Below the pieces are notes generated by a model. That model saw only the letters and a program-made list of their open reading frames with translations. It did no database searches and was not told the DNA's origin. A DNA stretch of 22,842 nucleotides, taken from the NCBI GenBank assembly GCA_905209725.1, contig CAJLTZ010000035.1, forward strand, positions 1 to 22,842, in the 5' to 3' direction. This stretch comes from an uncultured Muribaculaceae bacterium (lineage in GTDB: Bacteria > Bacteroidota > Bacteroidia > Bacteroidales > Muribaculaceae). Positions 1 to 10,798 of this stretch are shown here, piece after piece. How positions within the stretch are numbered: the first letter of the stretch is position 1; each line of letters begins with the position of its first letter. Position numbers and translations under genes: made by a program.

Positions 1-15
1 TGCATCAAAAATCGG

Positions 16-55
16 TCGCCCCTGCATTAACATTTTTTATGGGATGGGGTCTTAG
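16..55 (+). repeat. Left copy of an inverted, hairpin-forming repeat
   Basis: Position n in this copy corresponds to position 22845-n on the other strand near the right edge. Over 18-52 the two copies match at 32 of 35 positions, and at 34 of 38 over 18-55. A fold is visible: CCCC 19-22 pairs with GGGG 46-49, extended by G18-T50, and CAT 25-27 pairs with ATG 39-41 inside. The T6 run at 33-38 lies in the loop, so this is not a standard terminator. Its function is unknown. It may be a dispersed intergenic element at which an assembly broke. Confidence 0.8.
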
Positions 56-84
56 TAATAACGCCTCCCTCATTTACAAAGTTC

Positions 85-118
85 ATAATGAAGACGAACA
101 AATGTACGACTTCATTAT
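85..118. repeat. Inverted repeat upstream of uvrA
   Basis: ATAATGAAG at 85-93 is perfectly complementary to CTTCATTAT at 110-118, with a 16-nt spacer. No T-run follows on either strand, so a terminator is unlikely. It lies about 50 nt upstream of a candidate uvrA -7 box, so a regulator-binding site or an mRNA/DNA hairpin is possible. No known operator was recognised. Confidence 0.5.
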
Positions 119-166
119 AATAAACTGAGAACGCAAGAATATCTCTGATTACTACAATTACTCTGT

Positions 167-174
167 TACTTTTG
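167..174 (+). promoter_or_regulatory. Candidate uvrA -7 promoter box
   Basis: TACTTTTG matches the Bacteroidetes -7 consensus TAnnTTTG exactly. Transcription would start near 178-182, leaving a leader of about 20-25 nt before the uvrA ATG at 202. No clear -33 TTG is seen at the expected distance. A second, imperfect box, GATATTTG, lies just downstream. The call is by consensus only. Confidence 0.45.
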
Positions 175-201
175 GTACGATATTTGCAATGCCTTTGGTT
201 A

Positions 202-2997
202 ATGGATAAGAAGCAAATTTCCCTTAAAGGAGTAAGGGTAAACAATCTTAAGAATATTGACCTGGAGCTTCCGTTGGGCAAGTTTATTGTGGTGACGGGA
301 GTTTCGGGCTCAGGCAAGTCTTCTCTGGCATTCGACACACTCTATGCCGAAGGACAGCGCCGCTATGTGGAAAGTCTGTCGGCATACGCCCGGCAGTTCT
401 TAGGCCGCATGGCGAAACCTGAGTGCGACTATATAAAGGGTTTGCCTCCGGCCATCGCCGTGGAGCAGAAGGTAAGCACCCGCAATCCCCGCTCCACAGT
501 GGGGACATCCACAGAAATCTACGATTACATGCGCATGCTTTTCGCCCGCGTGGGACGCACCTATTCCCCCGTGAGCGGCGAGGAGGTGCGCAAACATGGC
601 ATCGAAGATATCGTGAGAACCGTGCAGAGTTATCCGGAAGGCACCCGCATTGCTGTTTTGACAGATATCCGCATTCCCGACGGGCGTGATTTTGCACAAC
701 AACTCGACATTTATCTCAAAGAGGGTTACTCACGTCTTGAAAAAGATGGTGAATTCATCCAGATATCCGACATACTTGCCGGCGACGTTCCGGCAGACGC
801 ACACGGCTATCGGCTTTTAATCGACCGCCTTGCGGTATCCACCGACAAGGATGAGGTGTCGCGTCTTACTGATTCAGTGGAAACGGCATATTTTGAAGGG
901 CGCGACGAAGCCATCATCAAGGTGTGGGGCAGCGACGGCGTGCATGAGCATCTCTTCTCAAAGCGCTTCACCGCCGACGGAATGGAATTCCGCGAACCCA
1001 GCGACCTGATGTTCAACTTCAACAACCCCTACGGCGCATGCACCGTGTGCGAAGGCTTTGGAAGCGTATTGGGCGTGAGCGAGGATCTTGTGATTCCTAA
1101 CAAGACGCTATCGGTATATCAGAATGCCGTGAAATGCTGGAACGGTGAGAAGATGGGGGAATGGAAAAAACGTCTCATCCATCTGGCTCCACGTTTCAAC
1201 TTCCCGATCCACACGCCTTATAATAAACTCACGCAGCAGCAGCGCGATTTCCTCTGGCACGGCAACAGCATGTGGGAGGGCATCGACGGCTTTTTCGCAT
1301 GGCTAGACACGCGGATGGACAAACTCCAATACCGTGTGATGAAAGCTCGTTATCGCGGCAAGACACTCTGCCCTGAATGCAAGGGAAGCCGTCTGCGTCC
1401 TGACGTGGAATATGTAAAGGTAGGAGGGCGCACCATTACCGAACTTGTGAGAATGCCCATCGACCGTCTTAGCGAATTTTTTGACACATTCAGTCTGAGC
1501 GAGAGCGATATGCTGATTGCAGGCCGTCTTCTCACGGAGATACGCACCCGCCTCAAGTTTCTCAAGGATGTAGGATTGGGTTATCTGACGCTCGACCGTC
1601 TCTCCTCCACACTTTCCGGCGGCGAGAGCCAGCGCATCAATCTCGCGACATCTCTAGGAAGTAGTCTTGTAGGCTCGCTATATATCCTTGACGAACCAAG
1701 CATCGGTCTGCATTCACGCGACACCCAGAAACTCATCAGCGTGCTCCGGCATCTGCAGCAGATCGGCAACACTGTGGTAGTGGTGGAACACGACGAGGAG
1801 ATAATGCTGGCAGCCGACGAGATTGTGGACATAGGCCCCAATGCAGGTCGGCTGGGCGGCGAGGTGGTGCTTCAGGGCAACCTCCCACAACTCCTTGCCG
1901 ATAAAGCGCCTAAAGAGTCGTACACCTTACAGTACCTGCGCGGAGAGCGAAATATAGATGTGCCCAAACGACGTCGCAAATGGAAGAAAGCCATAGAAGT
2001 GGTTGGCGCTTCCCAGAATAATCTGAAAGACATCGATGTCTCATTCCCGTTGGGCGTGATGACAGTAGTGAGTGGTGTGAGCGGTAGCGGCAAATCTACT
2101 CTCGTGAAAGATATCCTTTACCAGGGGATGCTTCGGGCCATCGGGGAAGGGGGCGATGCGCCTGGCACCCACCGCGAAATCCGCGGCGACATCGGCGAAG
2201 TGAAAATGGTGGAATTTGTGGACCAGAATCCTATCGGCACCTCTTCACGCAGCAACCCTGCCACATATCTTAAGGCTTACGACGAGATCCGCCGTCTCTT
2301 CGCCGACCAGCAGCTCTCGAAGCAGATGGGTTTCACGCCGGCCTATTTCTCATTCAATACCGACGGCGGCCGATGCGAGGAATGCAAGGGAGAGGGCACT
2401 ATCACCATCCCCATGCAATTCATGGCCGACATCCAGATTGAATGTGATGTGTGCCATGGCAAGCGCTTCAAGCAGGAGGTGCTCGATGTGGAATATCGCG
2501 GCAAGAACATCAACGATTTCCTCGATATGACCGTCAACGAGGCTATCGAATTTCTCGGCGACCAACCGGGCAGCACTGAGAAGAAGATTGTGGCGCGTCT
2601 CAAACCTCTCCAGGATGTGGGTCTCGGCTACATAAAACTCGGACAGTCGTCATCCACTCTCTCAGGAGGCGAAAGCCAGCGCGTGAAACTCGCCTATTAT
2701 CTTTCGCAGGAGAAGCAGAGCGGCATGCTATTCATCTTCGACGAACCCACCACCGGCCTTCATTTCCACGACATCTCCGTGCTGATGAAATCGCTCAACC
2801 GCCTTGTGGACAATGGCAACACCGTTGTGATTATCGAGCACAACATGGATGTGATAAAATGTGCCGACTGGGTGATTGACATCGGCCCCGAGGGCGGCGA
2901 CGCAGGCGGAGAAGTGGTGGCGGCGGGCACGCCTGAGCAGATCGCACAATGCGAGAAATCATACACCGCAAAATTCCTCAAAGACAAACTGAAGTGA
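202..2997 (+). CDS. uvrA: UvrABC system protein A (excinuclease ATPase subunit)
   Basis: UvrA is the damage-scanning ATPase of bacterial nucleotide excision repair. It acts as a dimer and loads UvrB on lesions. The 931-residue product has the full architecture. The first ATPase has Walker A GVSGSGKSS (about 33-41), a CxxC zinc module (C280/C283 and C390/C393), signature LSGGESQR (471-478) and Walker B LYILDEP. The second ATPase has Walker A GVSGSGKST (625-633), zinc module C725/C728 and C748/C751, signature LSGGESQR (820-827) and Walker B LFIFDEP. I start at ATG 202; an in-frame ATG at 172 would add ten residues not typical of the family and lies inside the candidate promoter. The family is usually about 940 residues, so this is full length. 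A lipoprotein gene follows after 18 nt and is probably cotranscribed. From general knowledge, Bacteroidales often carry two uvrA paralogs, so this may not be the only copy. Confidence 0.97.
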   Translation: MDKKQISLKGVRVNNLKNIDLELPLGKFIVVTGVSGSGKSSLAFDTLYAEGQRRYVESLSAYARQFLGRMAKPECDYIKGLPPAIAVEQKVSTRNPRSTVGTSTEIYDYMRMLFARVGRTYSPVSGEEVRKHGIEDIVRTVQSYPEGTRIAVLTDIRIPDGRDFAQQLDIYLKEGYSRLEKDGEFIQISDILAGDVPADAHGYRLLIDRLAVSTDKDEVSRLTDSVETAYFEGRDEAIIKVWGSDGVHEHLFSKRFTADGMEFREPSDLMFNFNNPYGACTVCEGFGSVLGVSEDLVIPNKTLSVYQNAVKCWNGEKMGEWKKRLIHLAPRFNFPIHTPYNKLTQQQRDFLWHGNSMWEGIDGFFAWLDTRMDKLQYRVMKARYRGKTLCPECKGSRLRPDVEYVKVGGRTITELVRMPIDRLSEFFDTFSLSESDMLIAGRLLTEIRTRLKFLKDVGLGYLTLDRLSSTLSGGESQRINLATSLGSSLVGSLYILDEPSIGLHSRDTQKLISVLRHLQQIGNTVVVVEHDEEIMLAADEIVDIGPNAGRLGGEVVLQGNLPQLLADKAPKESYTLQYLRGERNIDVPKRRRKWKKAIEVVGASQNNLKDIDVSFPLGVMTVVSGVSGSGKSTLVKDILYQGMLRAIGEGGDAPGTHREIRGDIGEVKMVEFVDQNPIGTSSRSNPATYLKAYDEIRRLFADQQLSKQMGFTPAYFSFNTDGGRCEECKGEGTITIPMQFMADIQIECDVCHGKRFKQEVLDVEYRGKNINDFLDMTVNEAIEFLGDQPGSTEKKIVARLKPLQDVGLGYIKLGQSSSTLSGGESQRVKLAYYLSQEKQSGMLFIFDEPTTGLHFHDISVLMKSLNRLVDNGNTVVIIEHNMDVIKCADWVIDIGPEGGDAGGEVVAAGTPEQIAQCEKSYTAKFLKDKLK

Positions 2998-3015
2998 TAT
3001 CTCTTTCGATAAAAT

Positions 3016-3480
3016 ATGAAAGGAAATAACCAGATTTTACACAGATTGAAGATAGCGTCGGGGGCAATACCGGCTTTGACATTGGCAGTGTGTATGATAA
3101 TGCCGCTGACGGCGTGCACCGGCAACAATAATGATAACGACGGCGACCTGAGCCGTCAACTGTACGAAAAAAGCGTACGGTTGATGCGGCTATACGCCGA
3201 CAGCATCACGCACGCCAAGGACTCCGCTACGCTGCTAGCCATGATGCAGCGTTACGACGACAGCCTCACAAAACTCAATTATGACTATCCGGCAAATGCC
3301 GATCTTCTTATTGACGAAGGGGAGAACGACACCATCAAGATGCTGAGCATGCGGATTGTGCATCTGCGCGACTCACTTTTGCTCCGCATGTCCGGGAAAT
3401 TACCCGTCGACTCTATTTCAGCAGCCGCATCTGACAGTGTTGACAATCAAACTCAAGCCGGAAAGAGTGCGGGCCGGTAG
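3016..3480 (+). CDS. Small predicted lipoprotein of unknown function
   Basis: The 154-residue product has a basic N-terminus, a hydrophobic segment (about 14-31) and a lipobox LTAC with the lipidated cysteine at 34, so it should be an envelope lipoprotein. The mature part is polar and largely helical in character, with charged residues spaced as in a short coiled coil (about 45-125), followed by a low-complexity tail rich in Ser, Ala and Asp. No family was recognised. It sits 18 nt downstream of uvrA on the same strand. Its last 68 nt overlap the 3' end of the U32 gene on the opposite strand, so its C-terminal tail is encoded antisense to the U32 cysteine motif. No terminator is visible between the two genes. 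The lipobox supports it being a real gene; the exact C-terminus is less constrained. Confidence 0.75.
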   Translation: MKGNNQILHRLKIASGAIPALTLAVCMIMPLTACTGNNNDNDGDLSRQLYEKSVRLMRLYADSITHAKDSATLLAMMQRYDDSLTKLNYDYPANADLLIDEGENDTIKMLSMRIVHLRDSLLLRMSGKLPVDSISAAASDSVDNQTQAGKSAGR

Positions 3481-5206
3481 AGATAGTCAGCGGGGGCTCA
3501 AACCTCCTTCTCGTCTGCGGTGACACCTGAGGGTCGCGCAGGCAACAGCCAAGTTCGCGACGCAGACAATAGCGCGTGGTCATAACCTCAACATCCTTAC
3601 GGTCGGCAGCCGGGACAGTTTCCCATGCCGGCCTTATATTTTTCACACCATGCGCCTCATAGAAACCGCGTGCAAGGGAATTTGCCACATTATCTCTTTC
3701 ATCAAGTGACTCCACAGGATAAAGGGCTTCAGGATTTTCAAGTCGTCTTGAATCGAAATGATATGTGTCGAGAGCCGCTTTATCCAGCGCCTCAATCAAG
3801 CGGCGACGGGCCGCAGTAAGCTGCGAAGCAGGAATGAAGGTCTTCGTGGAAAAATTGTTGGTGAAATTGCGGAGACGATAGATAGTGTTGCCAAGTTTCG
3901 CAAAAACTGGACGAGGATCCATAGGTTTTCGGGCCACACTTTTATCGCAGTCGAGTGCTACTCTTGCTTCCACTCCCCTTTCGTCGTGACCACAGATTCC
4001 GGTTTCATCAATTTCCACATCAAGCCATATGCTACGCACGGCAGTGGAGCCTTCAAGCTGTTGCTGCCATTTGCGATTGAGCGTGCGGTGAATCACGGCT
4101 CCCTTAGGCAGCTGGAACGGACGCGCACCGATTATCCTGTTGCCCTCCACACGATTCACTCCCACCCCTTCATATACACCCTCCGCATTGAAGAAACTGA
4201 TGCCGTCTCCATTATTCAGCATCCTTACATCAGATATCTCCTCCCCCATCGATTTCGGAGTGTCGATTGATGCCATGCGTCCCGGACGCCTCGCCGACAG
4301 GAAATAATCAGTGAAACCACGGTTGAAACTCTTGCATGGATCGGGCGAGAATGAAATCTCACTCACACCATAAGAGGCTCGGCGATAAAGATCAGGATGT
4401 TCTGCAATGATTTCATCGAGAATACGGCGATAATAGGCAGTGATATTCTTTACATAAGCCGCATCCTTAAGACGTCCCTCGATTTTGAAAGAGCTTGCAC
4501 CGGCCTCAACCATATCCTTCAATGACGCAGATGCATTGAAATCGCGCAACGAAAGAAGGTATTTGTCGCGTAGAATCTTTTCGCCGCGTCCGTTCATGAG
4601 AGTGTAAGGCATCCGGCACATCTGGGCGCATTCTCCACGGTTGGCACTTCTTCCGAGCGTCACGCCGCTTGCCGCGCATCTCCCGGAATATGACACACAC
4701 AGAGCTCCATGAATGAAGCATTCCACTGGCACAGTGACGGCGTCGCACACACTGCGAATCTCTTCAACCGTGAGTTCGCGTGCAAGCACAATCTGAGAGA
4801 AACCCACATCTTGAAGGAAACGGGCCTTCTCTGGCGTCCTGGTGTCGCACTGAGTGCTGGCATGGAGTGCAATCGGCGGCAGATTGAGGCGCAATAATGC
4901 CATATCCTGCACTATTATCGCATCCACACCTATATGATATAACTGCCATACAAGGCGTTCCACCTGCTCAAGTTCGTGCTCGAACACGATGGTATTCACG
5001 GTGACATAGACTTTTGCGCGATAAAGATGAGCGAATCTCACCACTTCGGCGATATCCTCCACGCTATTCGCAGCCTTGCTTCTCGCGCCATGGCTCGAAG
5101 CGCCGATGTAGATTGCATCGGCACCATGCAGGATGGCTTGCATTGCCACCTCCTTATTAGCTGCGGGGGCAAGGAGTTCGAGGGGGCGTAGGCTGTCCTT
5201 TTTCAT
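3413..5206 (-). CDS. U32 family peptidase, RlhA-like (probable RNA hydroxylation factor)
   Basis: The protein of 597 residues begins with the TIM-barrel N-terminus typical of U32 proteins ([11 protein letters not shown] at 9-19, then [10 protein letters not shown]). It carries the U32 signature with cysteines at about 170, 177, 193 and 197 (FIHGALC, YSGRC, GECAQMC), which in studied members hold an iron-sulfur cluster. It ends with a second CxxC motif (CQHCQM) a few residues from the C-terminus. Length and the C-terminal extension resemble RlhA, which is needed for hydroxylation of 23S rRNA C2501 in E. coli; shorter U32 relatives act on tRNA. Substrate here is inferred, and older annotations call such proteins collagenases. 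Its start codon overlaps the smpB stop by 4 nt (ATGA), implying translational coupling and supporting the chosen start. Its 3' end overlaps the convergent lipoprotein gene. Confidence 0.9.
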   Translation of the reverse strand: MKKDSLRPLELLAPAANKEVAMQAILHGADAIYIGASSHGARSKAANSVEDIAEVVRFAHLYRAKVYVTVNTIVFEHELEQVERLVWQLYHIGVDAIIVQDMALLRLNLPPIALHASTQCDTRTPEKARFLQDVGFSQIVLARELTVEEIRSVCDAVTVPVECFIHGALCVSYSGRCAASGVTLGRSANRGECAQMCRMPYTLMNGRGEKILRDKYLLSLRDFNASASLKDMVEAGASSFKIEGRLKDAAYVKNITAYYRRILDEIIAEHPDLYRRASYGVSEISFSPDPCKSFNRGFTDYFLSARRPGRMASIDTPKSMGEEISDVRMLNNGDGISFFNAEGVYEGVGVNRVEGNRIIGARPFQLPKGAVIHRTLNRKWQQQLEGSTAVRSIWLDVEIDETGICGHDERGVEARVALDCDKSVARKPMDPRPVFAKLGNTIYRLRNFTNNFSTKTFIPASQLTAARRRLIEALDKAALDTYHFDSRRLENPEALYPVESLDERDNVANSLARGFYEAHGVKNIRPAWETVPAADRKDVEVMTTRYCLRRELGCCLRDPQVSPQTRRRFEPPLTISTGPHSFRLEFDCQHCQMRLLK

Positions 5207-5655
5207 TTCTTGAACATGCGGTCGATCTGACGTTTATCCTCGCGCTCACGGATGGCCTGGCGCTTGTCGTATTGCTTCTTGCCTCGCCCCACTCCAATCA
5301 GCATCTTGGCCAGCCCGCGCTCATTGATGAAAATCTTTAGCGGAACAATGGTGAATCCCACATCCTCCTGCACCTTGGAGAGTTTCTGAATCTCCTTGCG
5401 GGTGAGAAGGAGTTTGCGGTCGCGACGTGCCACATGATTGTTGTAGCTGCCATAGAAATATTCGGAGACATTCATCCCTTTCACCCATACCTCGCCATTC
5501 TCCACCATGCAGAAGGAGTCGACAAGAGAAGCCTTCCCTTCGCGGATGGATTTTATTTCAGTGCCGGTCAACACGATGCCGGCTGTATATGTGTCGCCAA
5601 TCTCATAATCGAAACGGGCGCGCTTATTTCTTATATTTATATCGCTTGCTTTCAT
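5203..5655 (-). CDS. smpB: SsrA-binding protein SmpB (trans-translation)
   Basis: SmpB binds tmRNA and delivers it to stalled ribosomes. The 150-residue protein matches the family over its whole length: N-terminal [10 protein letters not shown], the OB-fold core [19 protein letters not shown], and a basic C-terminal tail (about 125-150, with GKKQYDKRQ and [10 protein letters not shown]) that enters the mRNA channel in known structures. The start ATG at 5655 gives the expected N-terminus. It lies downstream of the Yip1-like gene on the same strand, with an 81-nt gap and no clear terminator or consensus promoter. The U32 gene begins within its stop codon. The ssrA (tmRNA) gene itself is not in the window. 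Confidence 0.97.
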   Translation of the reverse strand: MKASDINIRNKRARFDYEIGDTYTAGIVLTGTEIKSIREGKASLVDSFCMVENGEVWVKGMNVSEYFYGSYNNHVARRDRKLLLTRKEIQKLSKVQEDVGFTIVPLKIFINERGLAKMLIGVGRGKKQYDKRQAIREREDKRQIDRMFKK

Positions 5656-5736
5656 TTTCTCGGGAATACTGAACCGGTATTTTCTATCGTCGGTATATTA
5701 TATTAACGCTTAATGCCTTGCCTTGGAATATTGATT

Positions 5737-6462
5737 CTACATGGAGGGGAGGAAAATGGAGAAGAGCCAATGGCAAAGAATGGGTGCACCCACAATAAGC
5801 AAGCTCAGCACGCATGCAGAGCGGGTTTCCGCCTCTTTGGGTCCGCGCAGGAAACGCACACCCTTGCTTATGGCATAAATCGTCCAAAGCGGCAGGAACA
5901 CAAGTACTGTCTGAGCCATGGGAAGGAGAATGCCTAAAGCATAGAAAAGTGCGAGCGTCGACATCATTTCCATCACAAATTCCTTGCCAAAGGGTTTCTT
6001 AAACTGTTCGCGCACCTCTTTGGGCATCAGGATTCCGGCACACATCAGCACGAGGAAATATCCGAAGAAAAAAGAGATGAATGTGTTGACGGCCGCCACA
6101 AGAATCGATGACACCGTGGACTCGGCGAGATAGAACAGATTGGCGAATTCCGACACGGATGCGAGTGCCACAAAGGGATAAAAGCATCGTGAGGCCACGG
6201 TTTCAGGTGCCATCCGCGCACGTTTGAGCGCTTTCCAACCCTCCACCGGTGTGGCAAGGATGCGGAACATCAGCCCCATTGCCGAGGCGGAGTCTTTCCT
6301 GGCAGAAGGATCGGCGCATGCGGCATAGTTTTCGTTCTCGTCCTCGTCGTCGATAGTGTAAAGCGGTTCGGAATCTACGTCGTAGATGTTGCTCTGCCCG
6401 TCTTCGGAAGGGGGCGTGGCGCCGTAAATGTTGGTATCTTCGTCTTGTATATTTCGGTCCAT
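5737..6462 (-). CDS. Yip1-domain-like integral membrane protein
   Basis: The protein of 241 residues has two parts. Residues 1-50 are soluble and strongly acidic, with repeated NIY motifs (NIYGATPP, NIYDVD) and runs of Asp/Glu. Residues about 62-241 resemble the Yip1 family, with the motif RILATPVEGWKALKRA before the first membrane span, then four or five hydrophobic segments (about 92-112, 118-144, 164-200 and 214-238). The family's role in bacteria is not established. The gene is on the same strand as smpB and U32, and may share their transcript. A long inverted repeat lies just upstream of the start. The acidic N-terminus should be cytosolic and could bind a partner; that is inference. Confidence 0.75.
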   Translation of the reverse strand: MDRNIQDEDTNIYGATPPSEDGQSNIYDVDSEPLYTIDDEDENENYAACADPSARKDSASAMGLMFRILATPVEGWKALKRARMAPETVASRCFYPFVALASVSEFANLFYLAESTVSSILVAAVNTFISFFFGYFLVLMCAGILMPKEVREQFKKPFGKEFVMEMMSTLALFYALGILLPMAQTVLVFLPLWTIYAISKGVRFLRGPKEAETRSACVLSLLIVGAPILCHWLFSIFLPSM

Positions 6463-6481
6463 TGAATTCGGTTATTGAGAT

Positions 6482-6530
6482 ATATGGTATGGGTAATAGT
6501 CAGTGCAAATCGGCAGAAGCCATACCATAT
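6482..6530. repeat. 11-bp inverted repeat upstream of the Yip1-like gene
   Basis: ATATGGTATGG at 6482-6492 and CCATACCATAT at 6520-6530 are perfectly complementary, separated by 27 nt. The repeat starts 20 nt upstream of the Yip1-like start codon, in the position of a promoter or 5' leader for that minus-strand gene. No T-run adjoins it. A second, shorter inverted repeat (CGCAGC 6544-6549 with GCTGCG 6567-6572) lies next to it. An operator or leader hairpin is possible. No TAnnTTTG box was found in this gap. Confidence 0.55.
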
Positions 6531-6575
6531 CTTTTACTCAACGCGCAGCAACGATTAATATTTTTCGCTGCGACT

Positions 6576-6618
6576 AAAAAATGTAAGAAGAGGGCCGACT
6601 GACATGCAGCCGGTCCTC
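6576..6618 (-). terminator. Probable rho-independent terminator of mutA-mutB
   Basis: On the minus strand an 11-bp stem (6608-6618 with 6590-6600, one G-T and one mismatched pair) closes a 7-nt loop. It is followed after about 8 nt by a T6 run (complement of 6576-6581). It begins 47 nt past the mutB stop codon. The spacer before the T-run is longer than ideal, so efficiency is uncertain. Confidence 0.65.
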
Positions 6619-6664
6619 CTCGGAACAAGTGTTAGAGTATTTTCTTTCGCTAATGGCGTCCGGC

Positions 6665-8806
<2,142 letters not shown>

Positions 8807-8815
8807 GATATCGGT

Positions 8816-10669
8816 TTATTTGAGGAGTTTAGCGTTAAAGTCAACAAGAGTGTCAAGCACATTGCACTTCACATGAATGAAGCTTTCGATTCCCTCTTTC
8901 TTCAGATCTTCCATGCAAGCGGGAGCGCCGGCCACTACGAAGAGGGCGCGGCCCTGAAGTGCCTTGAATGCTTCGGGAGCATACTGAGCATATTCGTCGT
9001 CGCTTGAGCAGAGCACCACTACGTCGGCCTTCTTCTCGATGGCGGCGTCGATGCCTTCCTGCACTGTCTGGAAGCCGATATTGTCGATAATCTCGTAGCC
9101 TGCGCAACCGAAGAAATTGGCGGAGAACTGAGCGCGAGCAAGACGCATTGCGAGATTGCCGATTGTAAGCATGAATACCTTGGGACGGCGGCCGGAGCGC
9201 TCTGTGTCGAGACGCAGCTGCTCAAACTGGCTGGCTGCGCGGTCGAAATTGAGGCTTGTCACGGCACCGTCGGCCACTTCCTCGGAGCATCCGCATGAGC
9301 AGGAGCATTCTTTTACCTTGTCAAGTTCCATCTCGTTGAAGTTGGGGAACTGGTTAGTGCCGAGGAGGCTTTCCTTGCGGCAAGCCACGTCGAGATGACG
9401 CTTAACGCCGCTCTCATTTACCTTGCCCTGGATCTCGCCCTTGGCAAGCATTGCGGCAAATCCGCCATTGTCCTCTACCTCATTGAATACCTTCCATGCC
9501 TGAGCAGCGATGGAGGCGGTAAGGGTCTCTATATAATAGGAACCGCCTGCGGGGTCGACCACCTTGTTGAGGTGAGACTCGTCGCGGAGCAGGAACTGCT
9601 GGTTGCGTGCGATGCGCTCGCTGAATTCATCGGGACGCTCGTAACATTCGTCGAAGGGAAGGGTCTCGATAGAGTTGACTCCTGCAAGAGCGGCACTCAT
9701 TGTCTCTGTCATCGAACGCAGAAGATTTACGTGCGAATCATAGAGAGTCTGGTTGAAACGGCTTGTCACGGCGTGAACCCACATCTTGCATGCGCAGTCG
9801 CACTCGGGATTGTAAGCCTTGACGATTTCAGCCCAAAGCATACGGGCAGCACGGAATTTGGCCAGCTCCATGAAATAATTCGAGGAGATGCCCATGTTGA
9901 ATTTAACGCGGCAAGCCACTTCTGTAGCGGTAAGGCCGGCCTCGGTCATCATGTCGAGCCATTCAGCACCCCATGCCAGAGCGTAGCCGAGCTCCTGAGT
10001 GATATATGCACCTGCGTTGCAGAAAAGATAACTGTCCACAGCGAAGCAGCGCAGATTCTTCACTTCCTTAACAGTCTCATAGAGAGCCTTGCCCTCTTCC
10101 ACTGCATCCTTGGGGAAGGGAAGTCCATGCTTGAGATAGCGTTTGAAAGGATTATAACCTATGGAACCGCGGAATTCCTCCACGGCGCCGGCCTCCTTGA
10201 TGAGTTTCACAAGCTCCTTGGCCACAGCCACTGCACATCCGGGGCAGCAGTCCACGTTAATCTCCACTTTCTTGAGGTCGATGCCCTTGAGCACCTTGCC
10301 AAGTTCGGCGGGATCCATCTTGCGGCAAAGTTTGATGCCGAGCGACTCCACACCACGGTTGAGGATATGCAGCGCATGGTCGTTCATTTCCTCAGGAGTC
10401 TCGCCGCGCACTGCCTGACGCACGATCCAGTCGTTGTTGTCACGCGTGCCGCGGAGATAGGGAAATTCTCCGGGAAGTGAATCAAGCGCGGGAAGACCTG
10501 TAAGATCCTCTCTGCGATAGAAGGGCTGTACATTGAAACCCTCCTTGGTGCGCCACACCAATTTCCTGTCGAAATCGGCACCTTTCAGGTCGGCAGTAAT
10601 CTTCGCCTTCCACTCCTCGGTGGACACGGGCGAAAACATGTCAAACAATTTTTCTTTCATTTCTGCCAT
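8816..10669 (-). CDS. mutA: Methylmalonyl-CoA mutase small subunit
   Basis: The product is 617 residues and pairs with MutB. It has the mutase barrel (LVWRTKEGFNVQPFY near 37-51, NDNWIVRQ-like region near 78-85, [19 protein letters not shown] at 263-281) and a degenerate B12-like C-terminal domain (about 495-617). There, the DxHxxG cobalt-ligand motif is absent, replaced by GNLAMRLA, as is normal for the non-catalytic subunit. Unusual is the cysteine content: CCPGC (141-145), CDCAC (290-294), and CSCSCGC (455-461) in the linker before the C-terminal domain. I keep the ATG at 10669; another at 10660 (MKEKLF) is equally plausible. It is the first gene of the mutA-mutB operon, with a perfect TAnnTTTG box about 130 nt upstream. 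Confidence 0.97.
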   Translation of the reverse strand: MAEMKEKLFDMFSPVSTEEWKAKITADLKGADFDRKLVWRTKEGFNVQPFYRREDLTGLPALDSLPGEFPYLRGTRDNNDWIVRQAVRGETPEEMNDHALHILNRGVESLGIKLCRKMDPAELGKVLKGIDLKKVEINVDCCPGCAVAVAKELVKLIKEAGAVEEFRGSIGYNPFKRYLKHGLPFPKDAVEEGKALYETVKEVKNLRCFAVDSYLFCNAGAYITQELGYALAWGAEWLDMMTEAGLTATEVACRVKFNMGISSNYFMELAKFRAARMLWAEIVKAYNPECDCACKMWVHAVTSRFNQTLYDSHVNLLRSMTETMSAALAGVNSIETLPFDECYERPDEFSERIARNQQFLLRDESHLNKVVDPAGGSYYIETLTASIAAQAWKVFNEVEDNGGFAAMLAKGEIQGKVNESGVKRHLDVACRKESLLGTNQFPNFNEMELDKVKECSCSCGCSEEVADGAVTSLNFDRAASQFEQLRLDTERSGRRPKVFMLTIGNLAMRLARAQFSANFFGCAGYEIIDNIGFQTVQEGIDAAIEKKADVVVLCSSDDEYAQYAPEAFKALQGRALFVVAGAPACMEDLKKEGIESFIHVKCNVLDTLVDFNAKLLK

Positions 10670-10798
10670 TTTAAGCGTATTTTGGTATTAGTATCCTTCT
10701 TGTTTGTAAGTTCTCCTTATGCCATCATTTCCCATTTCGGGCATCCCTTTCCGGGACTTTCCGACGCCTTCGGAGGATGGCTCGCCGGAGTTATCGTG

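Noticed and set aside
27..338. A 103-codon minus-strand frame opposite the uvrA start, ending inside the left repeat
   Set aside because: It is antisense to the conserved start of uvrA and the uvrA promoter region, and its product has no coherent features.
10670..10795. Cobalamin riboswitch ahead of mutA
   Set aside because: The leader is short and I see no B12-box-like core. Only small local hairpins are present.
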